NCBI GenBank assembly: GCA_049718765.1
Contig: JBNARI010000007.1
Coordinates: 12,758 to 76,757, forward strand
Length of the DNA stretch: 64,000 nucleotides
Source: JBNARI01 sp049718765
GTDB taxonomy: Bacteria > Bacillota > Sulfobacillia > DUMF01
Reading direction: 5' to 3'
The notes below the pieces were generated by a model. That model saw only the letters and a list, made by a program, of their open reading frames with translations, made no database searches and had not been told where the DNA came from. Positions 59,960 through 64,000 of this stretch are shown here, in pieces. Position 1 is the first letter of the stretch; every line of letters starts with the position of its first letter. A program made the translations under genes and the position numbers.

Positions 59960-61078
59960 ATGAACACAGGGTTCAGCTTGGAGCGGGCACAAGTTAGGGG
60001 CGAGGAATCGTTGAAGTTGTTCCGTCTTGGGTTGGTCCCTGCTGCTTTCTCTCAGGCGGTGTACCATGTGCTGGCCAGGGAAGGCGTGGAGGCGTTGATC
60101 ATCTTATCGCCAGCAGAAAAGTACGTGTGCGTTGGGTACTTCCAAAACCCGCGAGCCAGTGTGGACGTTGAGTACTGTAGGGCCAAGGGGATACCGGTGT
60201 TCCGAAGGGAAGTCGGCGGAGGAGCGGTGCTCCTAGACTCGGGGCAAGTGTTTTACCAACTCGTGCTCAGGTCAGATAACCCAGTGCTGCCTCCTACAGT
60301 GATGGCGATGTATGAGAAGTTCTCTTGGCCTCCCGTTCAGACTTACAGGAGGTTCGGCATCCCTGCTTTCCATCGACCGGTCAACGACATTGTCACCGGA
60401 TCCGGCAGGAAGATTAGCGGTCAGGGAGGGGCTGACATTGGCCCGTGTCAGGTGTTTGTTGGGAACATAATCCTGGACTTCGACTATGAGACCATGAGCC
60501 GGGCTTTGAAGGTGCCGGATGAAAAGTTGCGTGATAAGGTGTACAAGACCATGCGCCAAAACTTAACGACCATGAAGAACGAGCTAGGCACATTGCCGGA
60601 CCGGGAAGCGGTTGAGGATGTGCTTGTAGAAGAGTTTTCCAAGCTACTGGACCCTTTGGAGGAATCGTCCTTGCCCCAGGGCATAATGCCAAAGATCCAT
60701 GAGATGGGACGATGGCTTCAGTCCGAGGCATTTGTGTTTGCTTGTTGTTCTAGGAGCAGGAGTCCTGTGAAAGTTAGAGAAGGGTTGTTTTTGGGCAGAG
60801 CAGACGTTAAAGCCCCTGGTGGCCTTGTATCTGTTGACGTGACCGTGGAGGAGGGCACCATAAAGGAGCTCGCTCTTTACGGGGACTTTACCCTTCGTCC
60901 CAAGGACTCTTTCTTGGAAATATCCAGGGCGCTGCAAGGTGCTACAGCTGACCCCATGGTGCTTCGGGGAAAAGTCGAGGGGGTATATCGGCTGCGGTCG
61001 ATAGAGTCGCCTGGAGTGTCTCCTGAGCACATTGCCATGGCGGTGATGAAGGCATGTGGCAAAGGATCGACTGACTAA
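59960..61078 (+). CDS. Lipoate-protein ligase A-like protein
   Basis: 372 residues from ATG 59960 (GGGATGGGG upstream; TTG 59939 possible). The biotin/lipoate ligase fold shows VCVGYFQNPRASVDVEYC, FRREVGGGAVLLDSGQVFYQL and GSGRKISGQGG, with the lipoyl-AMP lysine in GRKISG. A C-terminal LplA-C-type accessory domain follows (VREGLFLGRADVKAPGGLVS). No glycine-cleavage H protein or 2-oxoacid dehydrogenase lies nearby, so its acceptor is elsewhere or novel. Confidence 0.85.
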   Translation: MNTGFSLERAQVRGEESLKLFRLGLVPAAFSQAVYHVLAREGVEALIILSPAEKYVCVGYFQNPRASVDVEYCRAKGIPVFRREVGGGAVLLDSGQVFYQLVLRSDNPVLPPTVMAMYEKFSWPPVQTYRRFGIPAFHRPVNDIVTGSGRKISGQGGADIGPCQVFVGNIILDFDYETMSRALKVPDEKLRDKVYKTMRQNLTTMKNELGTLPDREAVEDVLVEEFSKLLDPLEESSLPQGIMPKIHEMGRWLQSEAFVFACCSRSRSPVKVREGLFLGRADVKAPGGLVSVDVTVEEGTIKELALYGDFTLRPKDSFLEISRALQGATADPMVLRGKVEGVYRLRSIESPGVSPEHIAMAVMKACGKGSTD

Positions 61079-61413
61079 GCTGCGCAAGACTCCCCCAATG
61101 GACGTATAGGTCCGGTAAGGGCCAAGAGGCCTTTCCAGGGCCTTGCGAGTTTCTCAGGGTAGCTTTCTGTAATTTGGACCAAATGCCAAGACGAGGGGTT
61201 TCACAAGGTTGGGAGGAATTCTGGATGACGTGGCGAATAGATGGGGATAAACAGGTTGGTCCACTGAGCTGACCAGCTCGCACTTGCCCCAACCAGCTGG
61301 CGAAATCTTGGAATGAAGGGAGGGAGTTCTTTTTTTCTTCCTGGTCGGTCAGATGATCAATCAGCTCTGCGAAGAGACTTCAACTGTCATAGAAAGGAGG
61401 GCGAGAAACCCGC
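61079..61413. other. Intergenic region before lctP
   Basis: 335 nt with no gene. It includes a T-rich tract (TTCTTTTTTTCTTCC near 61327) and a dyad-like TGGTCGGTCAGATGATCAATCA (about 61343-61363; abridged to its half-sites TGGTC and GATCA) that could be a GntR/FadR-type operator for the permease gene. The AAAGGAGGGCG ribosome site ends it. Confidence 0.4.
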
Positions 61414-63087
61414 ATGAGACTTCCTTTGGGAATAATGGCTGTCCTTGCCCTGCTGCCAGTTGTTGCTGCAGTAGTGTTAATGACGGTATACAGGTGGCCG
61501 GGCAAGAAGGCCATGCCAGTTACATGGGCAGTGGCCGTGGTGATTGCTGGCCTGTTTTGGCGTATGGACCAGGCTTGGCTGGCAGCCTCCACCATATACG
61601 GGTTTCTTTCTGCAATTAACATCCTTGTCATCGTGTTTGGCGCAATCCTCGTGATGAATACGCTTCAATACAGCGGTGCTATGTCGTCCATCAAGCGCGG
61701 CTTTTACGGGATAACCCCGGATAGACGTGCCCAGGCCTTGATCGTGGGTTGGCTCTTCGGTGCCCTTATAGAGGGGGCTGCTGGGTTTGGCACTCCCGCC
61801 GCATTGGCAGGTCCCCTGATGGTAGGGCTAGGCTTTCCGCCCCTTGCGGCTGCAATGGTCGCACTCATATACAACAGCACGCCAGTCTCCTTTGGAGCAG
61901 TCGGCACTCCAATTCTAGCTGGTGTGAATTCCGCCATTGGCAACCTTATTGGGAAGGAATTACCATTGGACTACCTGAGAATTCAGGGCACGTATGTGGC
62001 ACTAATCCATGGCATTTGTGGGACGTTCATAACCCTTGTAGGCGTATGCCTGATGACCAAGTTCTTCGGTGAGCGAAAGTCAATCCAGGATGGGCTGGAA
62101 ATATGGCCGTTTGCTGTATTCTCAGGACTTGCATTCACCATTCCATACGTGCTGCTGTCGCTCATCAGTCCAGAACTCCCGTCCCTGGCGGGAGCAACCC
62201 TCGGGCTTGCCATAGTGATGTACGCTGCTTCCAAGAAGTTCTTACTGCCAAGCAAAGTCTGGGATTTCCCTGCTAGAGAGAAGTGGGAGTCGGACTGGGT
62301 TGGTAGTCTGGAGCCCGGGGAACGGGAAGACACTGGAGATGCTGGCATGCCCCTTTGGCTAGCCTGGACGCCGTACTTGCTTATCGTGGCAATCCTGGTT
62401 CTGACTAGGTTAAGGAACCTTCCTTATGGCAACATGTTAAAGGCAGCGTGGACGCTGACAGTGCCCAATATCTTGGGCACCAACATCAGTTACACGGTCC
62501 AGCCCCTATACCTGCCCGGACTGGTTCCGTTCACCCTAGTGGCATGCGTTACCTTCGTGATACACCGCATGAAGTGCAGTGCTATCAGGGAAACGTTCTC
62601 CAACACGTTCCAACAGCTTGCGCCGGCCACCATCGCGTTGCTGTTTGCAGTGGCTGCAGTGGAGGTCATGAAGGCTTCAGGCAACAACGCCCTCAAAATG
62701 GACAGCATGTTAATAACCATGTCCAAGGCCGCAGCTGCAATTTTCGGGAAGGCGTGGCCCATTTGCGCACCCTTTGTGGGAGTTCTCGGAGCGTTTGTAG
62801 CCGGATCAAACACGGTGTCCAATATCTTGTTCGCAGGGTTTCAGTACGAGGTGGCAAAGCAGCTTGGAATATCCAGGCTGGTTGTTGTGGCGCTTCAGGT
62901 AGTGGGCGGTGCTGTGGGCAACATGATCTGCGTGCACAACGTTGTTGCGGCGTGCACAACTGTTGGCATCCAAGCTGCGGAGGGAACGATCATCAAGAGG
63001 AACCTCATTCCCACAGTAATCTACTGCTTGGCCGCTGGGTTGATCGGGCTTGTGATTGCATACGTGATTGCGCCGGGTTTGCTATGA
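61414..63087 (+). CDS. lctP: L-lactate permease family transporter
   Basis: 557 residues, about 13 membrane segments. LctP signatures: LIEGAAGFGTPAALAGP, YNSTPVSFGAVGTPI and FVGVLGAFVAGSNTVSNILF, plus VVGGAVGNMICVHNVVAA. Imports lactate or glycolate with protons. Strong AAAGGAGGGCG ribosome site; a long stem-loop follows. No lactate dehydrogenase is in the window. Confidence 0.94.
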   Translation: MRLPLGIMAVLALLPVVAAVVLMTVYRWPGKKAMPVTWAVAVVIAGLFWRMDQAWLAASTIYGFLSAINILVIVFGAILVMNTLQYSGAMSSIKRGFYGITPDRRAQALIVGWLFGALIEGAAGFGTPAALAGPLMVGLGFPPLAAAMVALIYNSTPVSFGAVGTPILAGVNSAIGNLIGKELPLDYLRIQGTYVALIHGICGTFITLVGVCLMTKFFGERKSIQDGLEIWPFAVFSGLAFTIPYVLLSLISPELPSLAGATLGLAIVMYAASKKFLLPSKVWDFPAREKWESDWVGSLEPGEREDTGDAGMPLWLAWTPYLLIVAILVLTRLRNLPYGNMLKAAWTLTVPNILGTNISYTVQPLYLPGLVPFTLVACVTFVIHRMKCSAIRETFSNTFQQLAPATIALLFAVAAVEVMKASGNNALKMDSMLITMSKAAAAIFGKAWPICAPFVGVLGAFVAGSNTVSNILFAGFQYEVAKQLGISRLVVVALQVVGGAVGNMICVHNVVAACTTVGIQAAEGTIIKRNLIPTVIYCLAAGLIGLVIAYVIAPGLL

Positions 63088-63111
63088 AGTGTAAGCTGTG
63101 TTGACTGAACG

Positions 63112-63155
63112 CTTTGGCGCAGTGGCCTTGCCAACACAGGGCTGCTGTGCCAAAG
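63112..63155 (+). terminator. Stem-loop after lctP
   Basis: 11-bp stem CTTTGGCGCAG (63112-63122) with CTGTGCCAAAG (63145-63155, one G-U pair). Loop of 22 that can pair within itself; no T tract. Confidence 0.55.
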
Positions 63156-63926
63156 GACTCCTCAATGGACTGGGGGAGGGATGAACCAAGTTGAACAGGA
63201 GCTGTCTTGAACAGTCAGGCGTACCAGGATGTTAACCGACCTCGAGGGCAGCATTTGCGCTTGAACATCTGCCAGACTATGCGATGCGCTCTAGCAATAC
63301 CGCCGAAGCATCTCAAATAGTGAGGTTGGCAAACGAAGTTGTCATTCAAGTGGTACAACGGGGGCAGGTACAGGCTTGAGCGGGTGCAGCGGGCCAATTA
63401 AGGGTGGAACAGTTCTGGACTTAAGCTAGGGTGAGTTCCCTCTAGGAAGTGAGAACCAGTTTCATCTGTAAAACCTGGTGGCTTTCGAGGTATTGCTGTG
63501 TCAGCTATTGGCAGCAACATCATTGAGAGTAGAAGGGAGGCTGCGGGGCCTAAAGTGACGAATCACTCGGCATTATGTCATGGAGCTGGAGGTGGTTTGC
63601 CCAATCGGAGAAATGATCAGAACGGAAAGCAAGACTCTTGAGTACGCCGCTGGTTTCCACTTCACGAGGCTTATGGTTGGCTAAGAAGACACTCTGAGCA
63701 TCGTGAACACAGGCAACCCTCAAGCTCATTCCTGCACCTGAGTTTGGGCAAGCCATGCTGGTCGTGTTCAACTACAATCCTATTGCCGTAAAGCCCCCTA
63801 TTCAAATGAACCCTGGATTCTCTTGACGGGCTAACCACTTACAGTTGTGTCAGCGTTGTTTCCTCAGGCATACAGTATCGGGGGTAACTGCCACAACGCT
63901 TGATCTTGTGTATGCTGAGGGTGCGT
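63156..63926. other. Gene-poor stretch, possibly degenerate mobile-element DNA
   Basis: About 770 nt without a convincing gene on either strand; the longest frames (63550-63771 minus, 63215-63397 minus) show no family I recognise. Because it abuts terminal-type tandem repeats, it may be decayed transposon or insertion target DNA. Confidence 0.45.
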
Positions 63927-64000
63927 ATTCCGATTGAACTGTCCACGCAATCCGATTTGAACTGTCCAGTAGATCCGATTTGAATCGACCAGTGAATCCG
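63927..64000. repeat. 23-bp tandem repeats, probable terminal repeats of an insertion sequence
   Basis: Three consecutive 23-bp units at 63927-63949, 63950-63972 and 63973-63995, plus the first bases of a fourth, share ATCCGATTTGAACTGTCC-type cores. Multiple repeats with a GAACTGTCC core are typical of the ends of IS21-family elements, where transposase binds. The rest of the element would lie beyond the window. Confidence 0.55.

Noticed and set aside
63550..63771. Transposase fragment on the minus strand near the window end
   Set aside because: The 73-residue frame has no DDE/DDD or HTH motif that I can recognise; too weak to call.

Overview
The window reads as a spore-forming, anaerobic, probably thermophilic Firmicute of the Clostridia/Peptococcaceae-Moorella kind. 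The evidence is many sporulation genes (spoIVB, spo0A, spoIIM, dacF, spoIIAA-AB-sigF, the spoVA genes, gerW), an OLE RNA with its partner protein, an IspH-S1 fusion, ferredoxin-linked 2-oxoacid and aldehyde oxidoreductases, and frequent GTG/TTG starts with strong purine-rich ribosome sites. No rRNA, tRNA, CRISPR array or prophage was seen.

Layout. 1-9.8 kb: isoprenoid and housekeeping run on the + strand (ispA partial, OLE RNA, oapA, dxs, tlyA, nadK, argR, recN, spoIVB, spo0A). 9.8-15.2 kb: a broken leucine-type dehydrogenase, a four-subunit 2-oxoacid:ferredoxin oxidoreductase, an unknown protein and a Nudix ADP-sugar pyrophosphatase. 15.2-19.8 kb: spoIIM, dacF (inverted), xerD and the spoIIA operon. 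19.7-25.7 kb (- strand): three CoA-activase/dehydratase-related proteins, then the spoVA genes interrupted by a dodecin gene, with a short spoVAA. 26-33 kb (+): lysA behind a hairpin-rich leader, an M50 protease, scpA-scpB, a DUF2953 protein, gerW, and a bacterial end-joining set (Ku, ligase, polymerase as three genes).

33.08-33.28 kb holds a regular array of five hairpins at a 40-41 bp period, with a conserved loop and variable self-complementary arms. I cannot assign it to a known family. 33.4-40.6 kb is a seven-gene accessory cluster (RidA, a PLP fold-type-I enzyme, an FAD protein with a cysteine cluster, an FCD regulator, a small protein, a B12-domain/barrel mutase-like protein and a P-loop protein). 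It looks like an uncharacterised cobalamin-dependent amino-acid system and is the best candidate here for an undescribed pathway.

40.5-47.9 kb: an unknown minus-strand gene, a pseudouridine synthase with an odd start, a nicotinate phosphoribosyltransferase-like gene, a small membrane protein, plsC, ispH-S1, and glnR-glnA behind a perfect GlnR-type operator. 48.1-63.1 kb: a long catabolic block with a branched-chain amino acid-type ABC transporter, nitrilase-family amidase, S15/CocE hydrolase, SDR, ACMSD-like amidohydrolase, tungsten-type aldehyde oxidoreductase with its own ferredoxin and MoaD-like protein, a lipoate ligase-like protein and lactate permease. The last 0.9 kb has no convincing gene and ends in 23-bp tandem repeats that look like the end of an insertion sequence, possibly IS21-type, running out of the window.
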